From Paraburkholderia kururiensis JCM 10599 = LMG 19447 (lineage in GTDB: Bacteria > Pseudomonadota > Gammaproteobacteria > Burkholderiales > Burkholderiaceae): a DNA stretch of 64,000 nucleotides. Positions within the stretch are counted from its first letter, which is position 1, and every line of letters begins with the position of its first letter. Under the pieces are notes generated by a model. That model did no database searches. It was not told where the DNA came from and worked only from the letters and a program-made list of their open reading frames with translations. Below, piece by piece: positions 9,649 through 18,472 of the stretch. The stretch is taken from positions 1-64,000 of the forward strand of contig NZ_RJZE01000028.1 of NCBI RefSeq assembly GCF_003986935.1, read 5' to 3'. The translations under genes and the position numbers were made by a program.

Positions 9649-10677
9649 ATGCTTGTTCTCGGCATCGAAAGCTCCTGCGACGAAACCGGTCTTGCGCTCT
9701 ACGACACCGAGCGCGGCCTGCTCGCGCATGCGCTGCATTCGCAGATCGCCATGCACCGGGAGTATGGCGGCGTGGTGCCGGAACTCGCCTCGCGCGACCA
9801 TATTCGGCGCGCGCTGCCACTGCTGGAAGACGTGCTGGAACGTTCGGGCGCCACGCGAGCCGACATCGACGCCATCGGCTATACGCAAGGCCCCGGCCTC
9901 GCCGGTGCGCTGCTCGTAGGCGCCAGCATCGCAAACGCGCTTGCCATGGCCTGGGACAAGCCGACCATCGGCATCCATCACCTCGAAGGGCATCTGCTTT
10001 CGCCGCTGCTCGTCGATGCACCGCCGCCGTTCCCGTTCGTCGCGCTGCTCGTGTCGGGCGGTCACACTCAGCTCATGCGCGTAACCGACGTCGGTGTCTA
10101 CGAGACCCTCGGCGAAACGCTCGACGACGCCGCCGGCGAAGCCTTCGACAAGACCGCGAAGCTGCTCGGCCTTGGCTACCCGGGCGGCCCGGAAGTCTCG
10201 CGGCTCGCTGAATTCGGCACGCCGGGCGCCATCGACCTGCCGCGCCCCATGCTGCATTCAGGCGACCTCGACTTCAGCTTCAGCGGTTTGAAGACCGCTG
10301 TGCTCACGCAGGTGAAGCGGCTGGGCGGAAACGTCTGCGAACAGGCCAAGGCCGATATCGCACGGGGTTTTGTCGACGCCGCGGTGGACGTGCTGGCGGC
10401 AAAGTCGCTGGCGGCCCTCAAGCGGACGAAGCTCAAGCGACTCGTGGTGGCAGGCGGAGTGGGGGCGAACCGGCAGTTGCGCGAAGCGCTTTCGGCCGCG
10501 GCGGCGAAACGTGGGTTCCACGTCCACTACCCCGACCTCGCGCTCTGCACCGACAACGGCGCGATGATCGCGCTTGCCGGCGCGCTGCGGCTGCAGCGCT
10601 GGCCGGCGCAGGCCGTGAAGAACTACGCGTTCACGGTGAAGCCGCGCTGGGATCTTTCATCGCTCGCGCAGCAGTAA
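9649..10677 (+). CDS. tsaD: tRNA t6A37 threonylcarbamoyltransferase
   Basis: Catalytic subunit that moves the threonylcarbamoyl group to A37 of ANN-decoding tRNAs, working with TsaB and TsaE. It has 342 residues, the normal length. It opens MLVLGIESSCDETG, carries the metal-binding H111-x3-H115 (HHLEGH), the nucleotide-binding LVSGGHTQLM and GEAFDKTAKLLGLGYPGG, and the GGVGANRQLR loop near the end. ATG 9649 gives the family-typical start; the frame is open far upstream only because of GC bias. It is not near tsaB or tsaE here. It converges with folE2 downstream, with no clear terminator in the 82-base gap. Confidence 0.97.
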   Translation: MLVLGIESSCDETGLALYDTERGLLAHALHSQIAMHREYGGVVPELASRDHIRRALPLLEDVLERSGATRADIDAIGYTQGPGLAGALLVGASIANALAMAWDKPTIGIHHLEGHLLSPLLVDAPPPFPFVALLVSGGHTQLMRVTDVGVYETLGETLDDAAGEAFDKTAKLLGLGYPGGPEVSRLAEFGTPGAIDLPRPMLHSGDLDFSFSGLKTAVLTQVKRLGGNVCEQAKADIARGFVDAAVDVLAAKSLAALKRTKLKRLVVAGGVGANRQLREALSAAAAKRGFHVHYPDLALCTDNGAMIALAGALRLQRWPAQAVKNYAFTVKPRWDLSSLAQQ

Positions 10678-10759
10678 GGGCGGGATATCAGGCGAGGCGG
10701 CGAACAAAAAGCGGTACGGTTTCCACCCGCCGCGTAGGCACGATCAAAAGCCTGGAGCC

Positions 10760-11566
10760 TCACGCAACACGCTTGTCGTGCTCGATCACGGCGTACGCGC
10801 TGTGGTTGTGAATCGACTCGAAGTTCTCCGCTTCGAGCGTGTATGCGGCCACGCGCACATCGTCGTTCAGGCGCTGCGCCACGTCCCGCACCAGATCTTC
10901 GACGAACTTGGGATTCTCGTAGGCGCGCTCGGTCACGAACTTTTCGTCCGGGCGCTTGAGCAGTCCCCACAGTTCGCACGACGCTTCTTCCTCCGCGATG
11001 GCGATCAGTTCTTCCGGTGCGAGGTCGCCGGCCAGTTCAGCGCTGATCGTCACGTGCGAGCGCTGGTTGTGGGCGCCATATTCGGAAATCTTCTTGGAGC
11101 ACGGGCACAAGCTCGTCACGGGCACGAGCACCTTCAGGAAGAGCCGCGTCTCGCCGTTGCGCGCATCGCCGGTGAGCGTCACCTCGTAGTCGAGCAGACT
11201 TTCCACGCCCGAGACAGGCGCCACTTTCTTCACGAAATACGGGAACGACACTTCGATACGGCCGGCGTCCGCTTCCAGCTTCTGGAGCATCGCCGCCAGC
11301 ATCCGGCGGAACGTGGCCGGCTCGAGCGGCTCGCGGTTCTCTTCGAGCAACGCGACGAACCGCGACATATGCGTGCCCTTCTGATGCGCCGGCAGATGAA
11401 CGTCGAGATTCCACACGCCGACGGTGGGCTGCGCTTCGCCGCTACCCGTGCGCACCGTCAACGGATGGCGCACCGCCCTCACGCCCACCCGCTGAATCGG
11501 GATCTGCCGTGTGTCCACCGTGCTCTGCACGTCGGGCATCACGAAGGCGGGGTTCATCTGGTTCAT
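10760..11566 (-). CDS. folE2: GTP cyclohydrolase FolE2 (type IB)
   Basis: Forms dihydroneopterin triphosphate, the first step of folate synthesis, as the metal-flexible type IB enzyme. It has 268 residues. The signature is SLCPCSKKISEYGAHNQRS, whose cysteine binds the catalytic metal. DLHLPAHQKGTHMSR-type sequence (here DVHLPAHQKGTHMSR) and NPKFVEDLVRD are also typical. ATG 11566 follows GAGGA. It lies downstream of dxs on the same strand, separated by a strong hairpin, so it may have its own promoter. Some bacteria express FolE2 as the zinc-starvation alternative to FolE; no Zur-type site was recognised in the 133-base gap. Confidence 0.96.
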   Translation of the reverse strand: MNQMNPAFVMPDVQSTVDTRQIPIQRVGVRAVRHPLTVRTGSGEAQPTVGVWNLDVHLPAHQKGTHMSRFVALLEENREPLEPATFRRMLAAMLQKLEADAGRIEVSFPYFVKKVAPVSGVESLLDYEVTLTGDARNGETRLFLKVLVPVTSLCPCSKKISEYGAHNQRSHVTISAELAGDLAPEELIAIAEEEASCELWGLLKRPDEKFVTERAYENPKFVEDLVRDVAQRLNDDVRVAAYTLEAENFESIHNHSAYAVIEHDKRVA

Positions 11567-11605
11567 CTTGTTGTCCTCAATGGCGCGCAAAACTGGACGC
11601 GCAAA

Positions 11606-11656
11606 GGCAAACGCCGGCAGCACGCCGGCGTTTTGCCAGATGGGCCTTGGCCCATC
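11606..11656 (-). terminator. Two adjacent hairpins after dxs
   Basis: ACGCCGGC/GCCGGCGT (11611-11631, loop of 5, extended by A-T pairs) is followed on the minus strand by a short T-run. GATGGGCC/GGCCCATC (11639-11656, loop of two) is a second perfect hairpin. Together they probably terminate the xseB-ispA-dxs transcript. Confidence 0.65.
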
Positions 11657-11699
11657 GGTTGAAACGGGAGTCGCTATACCCTCGACGACCGCCCCGACC

Positions 11700-13607
11700 T
11701 CACGCTACGCGCTTGACCGACTTGCCGGCCGCGCTGCTCGCGTGATCGAGGAACCGTTCGCGAATCGACTTCGCGATGCCCGCGGCGTCGAGCCCACAGC
11801 CGGCCAGCAGACGCGCCGGATCGCCGTGGTCGATGAAGCGGTCGGGGAGGCCCAATTGTAGTACGGGCTTGATAACCCCACTCTCCAGCAGGGCTTCGAC
11901 GCAAGCCGAGCCGGCACCACCCATCACACAGCCTTCTTCCACAGTCACGATGGCGTCGTGCGTCTCGGCGAGGCGGCGCACCAACTCGGCGTCGATCGGC
12001 TTCACGAAGCGCATGTTCGCCACGGTCGCATCCAGTTCTTCGGCGGCAGCCAGCGAAGGCCCCACCATCGTGCCGAACGCGAGGATGGCGATCCGCTTGC
12101 CGGACGGCTGCGACGTCTCGCGACGAACCTCGCCCTTGCCAACCGGAATGGTCGTCATCTGCTTGACGGTGGCCACGCCCGTGCCGGCGCCGCGCGGGTA
12201 ACGCACGGCCGTCGGGTTCGACTGCTGAAGCGCCGTGTACAGCATCTGGCGGCACTCGTTTTCGTCCGACGCCGCCATCACGGTCATGTTCGGGATACAG
12301 CGCAGGAACGCTAGGTCGTAAGCGCCCGCGTGGGTAGCGCCGTCTGCGCCGACGAGACCCGCGCGGTCGATCGCGAACACGACCGGCAGGTTCTGCAACG
12401 CCACGTCGTGAATCAGCTGGTCGTAGGCACGCTGCAGGAAGGTCGAGTAGATGGCGACCACGGGCTTGAGCCCTTCGGCCGCGAGACCGCCCGCGAACGT
12501 GACCGCATGCTGCTCCGCGATGCCCACGTCGAAGTAGCGGTCCGGAAAGCGCTTCTCGAATTCCACGAGACCCGAACCTTCACGCATGGCCGGCGTAATG
12601 CCGATCACGCGCGAATCGAGTTCGGCGGCGTCGCACAGCCACTCGCCGAACACCTGCGTGTACGTCTTCTTGCCCGGCGACGTGGACGGCTTGATGCCTT
12701 CGGCCGGATTGAACTTGCCCGGACCGTGATAGAGCACGGGGTCCGCTTCGGCCAGCTTGTAGCCCTGGCCCTTCTTGGTGACCACGTGCAGGAATTGCGG
12801 ACCGCGCAGTTCCTTGATGTTCTGCAGTGTAGGAATCAGCGAATCGAGGTCGTGGCCGTCGATCGGGCCGATGTAGTTGAAGCCGAATTCCTCGAACAGC
12901 GTAGCCGGCACGAGCATGCCCTTCGCGTGCTCTTCGAGCTTGCGGGCGAGGTCGAGCATGGGCGGCGCCACGCGCAGCACGCGCTCCACGCCCGCGCGCG
13001 CAGCCGCGTAGAAGCGGCCCGACATGAGACGCGCCAGATGGCGGTTGAGCGCGCCGACGGGCGGCGAGATCGACATGTCGTTGTCGTTGAGGATGACGAG
13101 CAGCGGCACGTCTTCCATGACACCCGCGTTGTTCATGGCCTCGAAGGCCATGCCGGCCGTCATCGCGCCGTCGCCGATCACGGCGATCGCGTAGCGGTTG
13201 TCGCCTTGCAGCTGGCTCGCGACGGCCATGCCGAGCGCCGCCGAAATCGACGTGCTGGAATGCGCGGTGCCGAACGTGTCGTATTCGGATTCGGTGCGGC
13301 GCGGAAAACCGGAGATGCCGCCGAACTGCCGCAGCGAGTGCATCTGGTCGCGGCGGCCGGTGAGAATCTTATGAGGATAGGTCTGATGCCCGACGTCCCA
13401 GACGATGCGGTCGCGCGGTGTGTCGAACACGTAGTGCAGTGCAATCGTCAGCTCGACCGTCCCGAGGTTGGACGAGAGGTGGCCGCCCGTCTGCGACACG
13501 CTGTCGAGCACGAAGGCACGCAGCTCGTCGGCAAGCGGCTGCAACTGGCGACGATCGAGCCGGCGCAAATCCGCAGGATCGTCAATGGTTTTCAGCAAGT
13601 CGTACAT
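11700..13607 (-). CDS. dxs: 1-deoxy-D-xylulose-5-phosphate synthase
   Basis: Joins pyruvate and glyceraldehyde-3-phosphate with thiamine diphosphate, the entry step of the MEP isoprenoid pathway. The 635-residue length is standard. The cofactor motif GDGAMTAGMAFEAMNNAG with NDNDMSIS downstream binds ThDP and Mg. The transketolase-type second domain has YFDVGIAEQHAVTFAGGLA with the catalytic glutamate, and DRAGLVGADGATHAG. ATG 13607 begins MYDLLKTIDDP, as in related enzymes. It follows ispA by 99 bases in the order xseB-ispA-dxs, so precursor and C15 prenyl synthesis are likely co-expressed. Confidence 0.97.
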   Translation of the reverse strand: MYDLLKTIDDPADLRRLDRRQLQPLADELRAFVLDSVSQTGGHLSSNLGTVELTIALHYVFDTPRDRIVWDVGHQTYPHKILTGRRDQMHSLRQFGGISGFPRRTESEYDTFGTAHSSTSISAALGMAVASQLQGDNRYAIAVIGDGAMTAGMAFEAMNNAGVMEDVPLLVILNDNDMSISPPVGALNRHLARLMSGRFYAAARAGVERVLRVAPPMLDLARKLEEHAKGMLVPATLFEEFGFNYIGPIDGHDLDSLIPTLQNIKELRGPQFLHVVTKKGQGYKLAEADPVLYHGPGKFNPAEGIKPSTSPGKKTYTQVFGEWLCDAAELDSRVIGITPAMREGSGLVEFEKRFPDRYFDVGIAEQHAVTFAGGLAAEGLKPVVAIYSTFLQRAYDQLIHDVALQNLPVVFAIDRAGLVGADGATHAGAYDLAFLRCIPNMTVMAASDENECRQMLYTALQQSNPTAVRYPRGAGTGVATVKQMTTIPVGKGEVRRETSQPSGKRIAILAFGTMVGPSLAAAEELDATVANMRFVKPIDAELVRRLAETHDAIVTVEEGCVMGGAGSACVEALLESGVIKPVLQLGLPDRFIDHGDPARLLAGCGLDAAGIAKSIRERFLDHASSAAGKSVKRVA

Positions 13608-13706
13608 CGTCGTTCCATTGTAGGAAAACTTACGCGCCCGCACTTTTTTCGCACACACCCGTAACGTTGTTCCAGTCGTTTCACGCGCGGCGGCGGGCTT
13701 TCGCGT

Positions 13707-14588
13707 TCAGCTGACCCGGTCAACCACCAGGTCAGCGAGTTCTGCAAGACGCTGCGCGCGTGCGCCAAACGGCGCGAGCGCAGCGTGGGCATCGCGGCGC
13801 AGCTGTTGTGCCAGCGCGCGCGATGCGTCGAGTCCGATGATCGACACGTAGGTCGGCTTGCCGTCCTTCGCGTCCTTTCCGGCGGTTTTGCCGAGCGTCG
13901 CGGAGTCGGTCGTGACGTCGAGAATGTCGTCGACCACCTGGAACGCGAGACCCACAGCGGCCGCATAGGTGTCGAGCGACTTCAGCGTGTCCGCACCCGG
14001 CGCCTCGCCTGCAAGCGCGCCCATACGCACGGAGGCGCGCAGCAGCGCGCCTGTCTTCATCCGGTGCATCATTTCCAGTTGCGCCCGCGTGAGCGCGTGG
14101 CCCACGCTTGCGAGGTCGATGGCCTGGCCGCCCGCCATGCCCACCGAGCCGCTCGCCACCGCCAGTTCGCGCACGAGGGACGCCTGTTGCGCCGGGCTCA
14201 GCACGTCGGCAGTCAGCGTGATGAAAGCCTGCGACTGCAATGCGTCTCCGACGAGAAGCGCCGTGGGTTCGTCGTATTTCACGTGGACCGTGGGCTTGCC
14301 GCGGCGAAGCGCGTCGTCGTCCATGCAGGGCATGTCGTCGTGCACCAGCGAATAGACGTGGATCATCTCCAGCGACACGGCGGCCGCATCGAGGCATTCG
14401 GCCCGCGCGCCCGTGAGTTCACCCGCAGCATGGCACAGCAAGGGCCGGACCCGCTTGCCTCCGCCCAGCACGGCATAGCGCATGGCTTCGTGCAGTTGCT
14501 CGGGGACAGTCTTTTCGGACGGCAAATAGTGTTCGAGAGCCGCTTCGACCCGCTCGAGCACCGCGCGGGTCCACTGTTCAAAAGTCAT
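13707..14588 (-). CDS. ispA: (2E,6E)-farnesyl diphosphate synthase
   Basis: Condenses isopentenyl and allylic diphosphates to farnesyl diphosphate. The 293-residue protein has both aspartate-rich motifs, DDMPCMDDD and DDILD, the GGGKRVRPLL substrate loop and KTGALLRASV. Its ATG overlaps the xseB stop (ATGA at 14585-14588), so the two are translationally coupled. The upstream member being an exonuclease subunit is the usual proteobacterial arrangement and does not imply a functional link. Confidence 0.96.
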   Translation of the reverse strand: MTFEQWTRAVLERVEAALEHYLPSEKTVPEQLHEAMRYAVLGGGKRVRPLLCHAAGELTGARAECLDAAAVSLEMIHVYSLVHDDMPCMDDDALRRGKPTVHVKYDEPTALLVGDALQSQAFITLTADVLSPAQQASLVRELAVASGSVGMAGGQAIDLASVGHALTRAQLEMMHRMKTGALLRASVRMGALAGEAPGADTLKSLDTYAAAVGLAFQVVDDILDVTTDSATLGKTAGKDAKDGKPTYVSIIGLDASRALAQQLRRDAHAALAPFGARAQRLAELADLVVDRVS

Positions 14589-14890
14589 AGATCGTCGTCT
14601 GCCTCTTGGGCGGCATTTCCAGTCGTATTGAGGGGCACGGGACGCAGCGTCTCGCCGTCGAGCACGCGAACCTGCTGCTCCACCTTCTCCAGCTGTTGCT
14701 GGCAGAACGCGACGAGCGCGGCTCCGCGCCGGTACGCAGAGAGCGATTCCTCGAGGCTCAGATTGCCGCTCTCCATCCGCGCCACGAGCCCTTCGAGTTC
14801 TGCGAGCGCCGCCTCGTAGTTCTCCGGCAGCGGCGCGCCGCCGTTGTCCTCGACGGACGCGGCAGCATCCTTCGGTGCGGTTTTGGCCAT
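14585..14890 (-). CDS. xseB: Exodeoxyribonuclease VII small subunit
   Basis: Small helical subunit (101 residues) that associates in several copies with XseA for single-strand DNA degradation. The conserved YEAALAELEGLVARMESG, LSLEESLSAYRRG and LVAFCQQQLEKVEQQV are all present. The start at MAKTAPKDAAAS (14890) matches the usual family N-terminus; an ATG 11 codons upstream (14923) is also open, and neither has a strong ribosome site. First gene of the xseB-ispA-dxs unit, divergent from the Rieske oxygenase. Confidence 0.93.
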   Translation of the reverse strand: MAKTAPKDAAASVEDNGGAPLPENYEAALAELEGLVARMESGNLSLEESLSAYRRGAALVAFCQQQLEKVEQQVRVLDGETLRPVPLNTTGNAAQEADDDL

Positions 14891-15088
14891 GAGGTGGTCG
14901 CAAATTTGAAACAAGTCGGACATTCTACGGCAAAAGCGTTATTTCCGACCCGCACGCCGGCGCCTGTCCCCTTACAGCCACAAGCCGGCATGTAACCAAA
15001 TCCATCGCGTCCGCCTGGAAAATTTGAACTCCGGGGACAAATTTGACCCAAATCAGGCACTTAGTCTCCCCCGAAAAGGGGAAACGGG

Positions 15089-15094
15089 TATAAT
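15089..15094 (+). promoter_or_regulatory. -10 box (TATAAT) for the Rieske oxygenase gene
   Basis: A consensus TATAAT 71 bases before the ATG at 15166, in the 275-base divergent gap with xseB. The -35 at 17 bp is poor. CCCC and GGGG segments at 15067-15081 could form a weak dyad just upstream. Confidence 0.5.
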
Positions 15095-15165
15095 CGCCGG
15101 CTCCCTAAATCGAACCTTCGATGGTTGGGTTGTTCACTGCTTTCACGTCTTCATCGGGAGTGGGA

Positions 15166-16272
15166 ATGTCCAATCTGAGCAATGCATTGCAGCTGAAGTC
15201 CATCCACAGCCAGCTGCCAGTCACGGCTTACTTTGACCAGGCGCTTTACGAGCGCGAAATCGCAACACTCTTCCAGCAGGGCCCCCGCTACGTCGGGCAC
15301 GAACTCATGGTGCCCGAGAAGGGGAGTTATTTTGCCTTACCTGGCGAAGGCGAAGGGCGTGTGCTCGTCCGGAACCAGCAAGCTCAGATCGAGTTGCTCT
15401 CGAACGTCTGCCGCCACCGGCAGGCCATCATGCTCAACGGCCAGGGCCAGACCGAGAACATCGTCTGCCCGCTGCACCGCTGGACCTACGACCTGAACGG
15501 GCAACTGCTCGGCGCCCCACACTTCGCCGACAAGCCGTGCCTCAACCTCAACGCCACGCCGCTGCAGAACTGGCAGGGCCTGCTGTTCGAGTCGAGCGGT
15601 CGCGACGTGGCAAAAGACCTGGCAAACCTGGGCCCAGCGAAGCACTTCGACTTTTCGGACTACATGTTCGATCACGCCGAAATCCACGAGTGCAACTACA
15701 ACTGGAAGACGTTCATCGAGGTGTACCTCGAGGACTATCACGTCGTGCCGTTCCATCCGGGCCTCGGCAGCTTCGTCTCCTGCGACGATCTGCGCTGGGA
15801 GTTCGGCGACTGGTACAGCGTACAGACGGTTGGCGTGCACAGCGGCCTCGGCAAGCCGGGCAGCGCGACGTATCGCAAATGGCACGACGAAGTGCTGCGT
15901 TTTCGCGGCGGCGAGCCGCCCGAGTTCGGCGCCATCTGGATGGTGTACTACCCGGGCGTCATGATCGAGTGGTACCCGCACGTGCTCGTCGTCTCGTGGC
16001 TCATTCCGCAGGGGCCGCTGAAGACCACGAATATCGTGGAGTTCTATTACCCCGAGGAAATCGTGCTGTTCGAGCGCGAGTTTGTCGAAGCCGAACGCGC
16101 CGCCTATATGGAGACGGCTCGCGAAGACGACGAGATCGCGGAGCGGATGGATGCCGGCCGCCGTGCGCTGTACGAGCGCGGCGAATCGCAGGTGGGCCCG
16201 TACCAGAGCCCGATGGAAGACGGTATGCAGCACTTCCACGAGTTCCTGCGCGCACAACTGGGCGACATCTAA
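15166..16272 (+). CDS. Rieske-type ring-hydroxylating oxygenase, alpha-subunit-like
   Basis: A 368-residue non-heme iron oxygenase. The Rieske cluster ligands are C82-x-H84 and C101-x2-H104 (CRHRQ ... CPLHRW). The catalytic mononuclear iron site is D-Y-H-x4-H (EDYHVVPFHPG). The start MSNLSNALQ has GGGAGTGGGA upstream. It stands alone beside the isoprenoid genes, with no beta subunit, ferredoxin or reductase nearby, so the reductant must come from elsewhere. Similar single-gene proteins are conserved at this locus in related genomes (recalled, not checked). The substrate is unknown; a quaternary amine or aromatic compound are both possible. Confidence 0.88.
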   Translation: MSNLSNALQLKSIHSQLPVTAYFDQALYEREIATLFQQGPRYVGHELMVPEKGSYFALPGEGEGRVLVRNQQAQIELLSNVCRHRQAIMLNGQGQTENIVCPLHRWTYDLNGQLLGAPHFADKPCLNLNATPLQNWQGLLFESSGRDVAKDLANLGPAKHFDFSDYMFDHAEIHECNYNWKTFIEVYLEDYHVVPFHPGLGSFVSCDDLRWEFGDWYSVQTVGVHSGLGKPGSATYRKWHDEVLRFRGGEPPEFGAIWMVYYPGVMIEWYPHVLVVSWLIPQGPLKTTNIVEFYYPEEIVLFEREFVEAERAAYMETAREDDEIAERMDAGRRALYERGESQVGPYQSPMEDGMQHFHEFLRAQLGDI

Positions 16273-16325
16273 GGCACCGCTCGCTACGCATCGCCGAATT
16301 GCGGATGCGCGGCAAGGCGCCAGGG

Positions 16326-16353
16326 AAAGACGGGCTCTCGCCCGTCTTTTTTT
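16326..16353 (+). terminator. Rho-independent terminator after the Rieske gene
   Basis: AAAGACGGGC pairs with GCCCGTCTTT around TCTC and runs into seven or more T. Confidence 0.92.
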
Positions 16354-16436
16354 GTTTAGACTGACGGCATCCGGCGGGCCGATATCAAGCGACGTACAAG
16401 TAAGCTTCCGGCCCGCGCCATGCCCCAGGAGCCGTC

Positions 16437-17306
16437 ATGCCTCACACTCACTACACCACGCTCATCTCCGCCGCGAACCTCAAGGAACGGCTGGATGCCG
16501 CGCCGGGCAGCGTGCTGATTTTCGACTGCCGCTTCGACCTTGCCGATCCCGCTTCCGGCGAAGCCGCTTACGCCGCCGGTCATCTGCCCGGCGCGCGCTA
16601 TCTGCATCTGGACCGTGACCTCTCGGGTTCGAAGTCCGGCAGCAACGGGCGTCATCCGCTGCCCGATCGCGCAAAGCTCGTCGATACGCTCGCGGCACAC
16701 GGGCTGAATGAAGGCCAGCAGGTCGTCGCATACGACGCGCAAGGCGGCGCCTTTGCCGCACGCCTCTGGTGGCTGCTGCGCTGGCTGGGTCACGATTCCG
16801 TAGCGCTCCTCGACGGCGGGCTGCAGGCCTGGCAAGCCGCCGGGCTAGCGCTCACGAGCGACGCTCCGCCCGCCTCCCGCGGCACCTTCAAGGCGGGCGC
16901 CCCGCTGCAGTCCACCGTGGACGCGCAAGCGCTGCTACGCAATCTCACCCAGCGCGAACAACTCGTGATCGACGCCCGCTCGCCGGACCGCTATCGCGGC
17001 GAAAACGAAACCATCGATCCAGTCGGCGGCCACATTCCGGGCGCGCTCAACCGGTTCTTCAAAGACAACCTCGGTGCCGACGGACGCTTCAAGTCCGCCC
17101 ACGCGTTGCGCGAGGACTTCGCGGCGCTGCTCGCCGGCACCGCCCCAGACCACGTGGTACTGCAGTGCGGTTCCGGCGTCACGGCGTGCCACAACGCGCT
17201 CGCGATGGAAGTGGCGGGGCTGCACGGCGCCACGCTCTATCCAGGATCGTGGAGCGAGTGGTGCACGGACGCGTCGCGACCGGTCGCAACCGGGCCGAAT
17301 CCCTGA
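16437..17306 (+). CDS. sseA: Sulfurtransferase with two rhodanese domains
   Basis: A 289-residue tandem-rhodanese enzyme. The first domain is structural (AYDAQGG in place of the active loop), which is normal. The second carries the active loop CGSGVTAC with nucleophile C244, the form found in 3-mercaptopyruvate sulfurtransferases (CG[S/T]GVT) as opposed to the CRxGx[R/T] of thiosulfate enzymes. It moves sulfane sulfur to thiol acceptors, probably in the cytoplasm since no signal peptide is seen. It is monocistronic, between a terminator and a convergent hydrolase gene. Confidence 0.9.
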   Translation: MPHTHYTTLISAANLKERLDAAPGSVLIFDCRFDLADPASGEAAYAAGHLPGARYLHLDRDLSGSKSGSNGRHPLPDRAKLVDTLAAHGLNEGQQVVAYDAQGGAFAARLWWLLRWLGHDSVALLDGGLQAWQAAGLALTSDAPPASRGTFKAGAPLQSTVDAQALLRNLTQREQLVIDARSPDRYRGENETIDPVGGHIPGALNRFFKDNLGADGRFKSAHALREDFAALLAGTAPDHVVLQCGSGVTACHNALAMEVAGLHGATLYPGSWSEWCTDASRPVATGPNP

Positions 17307-17375
17307 CGCCTGAACGCTACGCGAACGCCTTTAGAAGCAGCCGCGGCGCCAACACGAGCCCGCGGCCGCCCTTCT

Positions 17376-17404
17376 CGATGCGCGAATCGCAGCCTCGCGC
17401 ATCG
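17376..17404. terminator. Hairpin between convergent genes
   Basis: CGATGCGCGA and TCGCGCATCG are perfect 10-base arms around 9 bases, just before the end of the hydrolase gene. GCCGCGG/CCGCGGC lies immediately to its left. No T-run; probably a shared 3'-end structure. Confidence 0.45.
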
Positions 17405-17412
17405 GAACCGCC

Positions 17413-18285
17413 TCAAGCCACGCCGTGTTCCTTGAACCAGGCGAGTGCGCGGCGCCAGCCGTCCTCGGCGTCGGCCTTGCGGTAGCTCGGCCGATAGTCT
17501 GCGAAGAACGCATGCCCCGCGTCGTCGTAGACCACGAACTGCGAGTCGCGCGCCGGCTGCGATGCATGGGCAAGCGCCTGCTTCATCTGCTCGATGGTGT
17601 CCTGCGGAATGCTTTGGTCCTGACGGCCGTAAAGCCCGAGCACCGGCACGCGCAAATCCGCGACGCGATCGATCGGATTGGCGGGCGTCATCGCGGTGTG
17701 GTCGCCCACGAGCCGCCCGTACCACGCCACGGCCGCCTTTAGCCGGGGATTGTGCTCGGCGTAGAGCCACGCAATCCGCCCGCCCCAGCAGAAACCCGTG
17801 AGCCCCAGCCGCTTCAGGTCGCCGCCATGTTCGCCGGCCCAGGCAACGGTCGCATCGAGGTCGGCCATGACCTGCTCGTCGGGCACCTTGCTGACGATGT
17901 GCTCGTCGAGTTGCTGGATGGTCGGGTACTTCGATGCATCGCCCTCGCGAACGTAGAGGTCCGGCGCGACCGCCAGATAACCGAGCTTCGCGAATCGACG
18001 GCAGACGTCGGCAATGTGCTCGTGCACGCCGAAGATTTCGTGCACCACCACGATCACCGGCAAATGCGTCTTGCCTTTCGGCTGCGCGCGGTAGGCGGGC
18101 ACGAGCGTGTCGCCCGAGTGAATGCCCACCTCGCCGGCTTCTAGCCCTTCGCTGTCGGTGTGAATGGTTTGCGCCGACACGGGCAGCACGGCCGCTGCAA
18201 AGCCCGAGCCCAGTGCGACCTTGATGAACGTGCGTCGATTGAACGGGACGTGGGGAACGAGGCTATCGACTTCAGGTTTCAGCAT
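17413..18285 (-). CDS. Dienelactone hydrolase family protein, Tat-exported
   Basis: An alpha/beta hydrolase of 290 residues. Near the N-terminus NRRTFIKVALGSGFAAAVLP is a twin-arginine signal followed by a VSA cleavage site, so it should be exported folded. The catalytic cysteine is in GFCWGGR (C166), with a later aspartate (YGRQDQSIP) and histidine (DDAGHAFF), the Cys-Asp-His triad of carboxymethylenebutenolidase. ATG 18285 follows AAGGAG. No catechol pathway genes are adjacent, so the physiological ester is unknown. Periplasmic location is unusual for classical ClcD, but related Tat-exported members are common in Proteobacteria. Confidence 0.9.
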   Translation of the reverse strand: MLKPEVDSLVPHVPFNRRTFIKVALGSGFAAAVLPVSAQTIHTDSEGLEAGEVGIHSGDTLVPAYRAQPKGKTHLPVIVVVHEIFGVHEHIADVCRRFAKLGYLAVAPDLYVREGDASKYPTIQQLDEHIVSKVPDEQVMADLDATVAWAGEHGGDLKRLGLTGFCWGGRIAWLYAEHNPRLKAAVAWYGRLVGDHTAMTPANPIDRVADLRVPVLGLYGRQDQSIPQDTIEQMKQALAHASQPARDSQFVVYDDAGHAFFADYRPSYRKADAEDGWRRALAWFKEHGVA

Positions 18286-18472
18286 GCGGCGCTCCTTGGT
18301 GAGCCGCCCGGGAGAAGAGAGCGCTGGCTGCGAGGGCACGTGACACGAAGAGCCCGCTATCGAAACGCAGCAAGCAAGCACGGACGGAAATGGCGAACGT
18401 GTCAGCCCTGAGCCTCGGCCGCACACGCTCGCGCATTGTAGGCGCCTAACCCTGACGTCTGCAGAAAACCGC

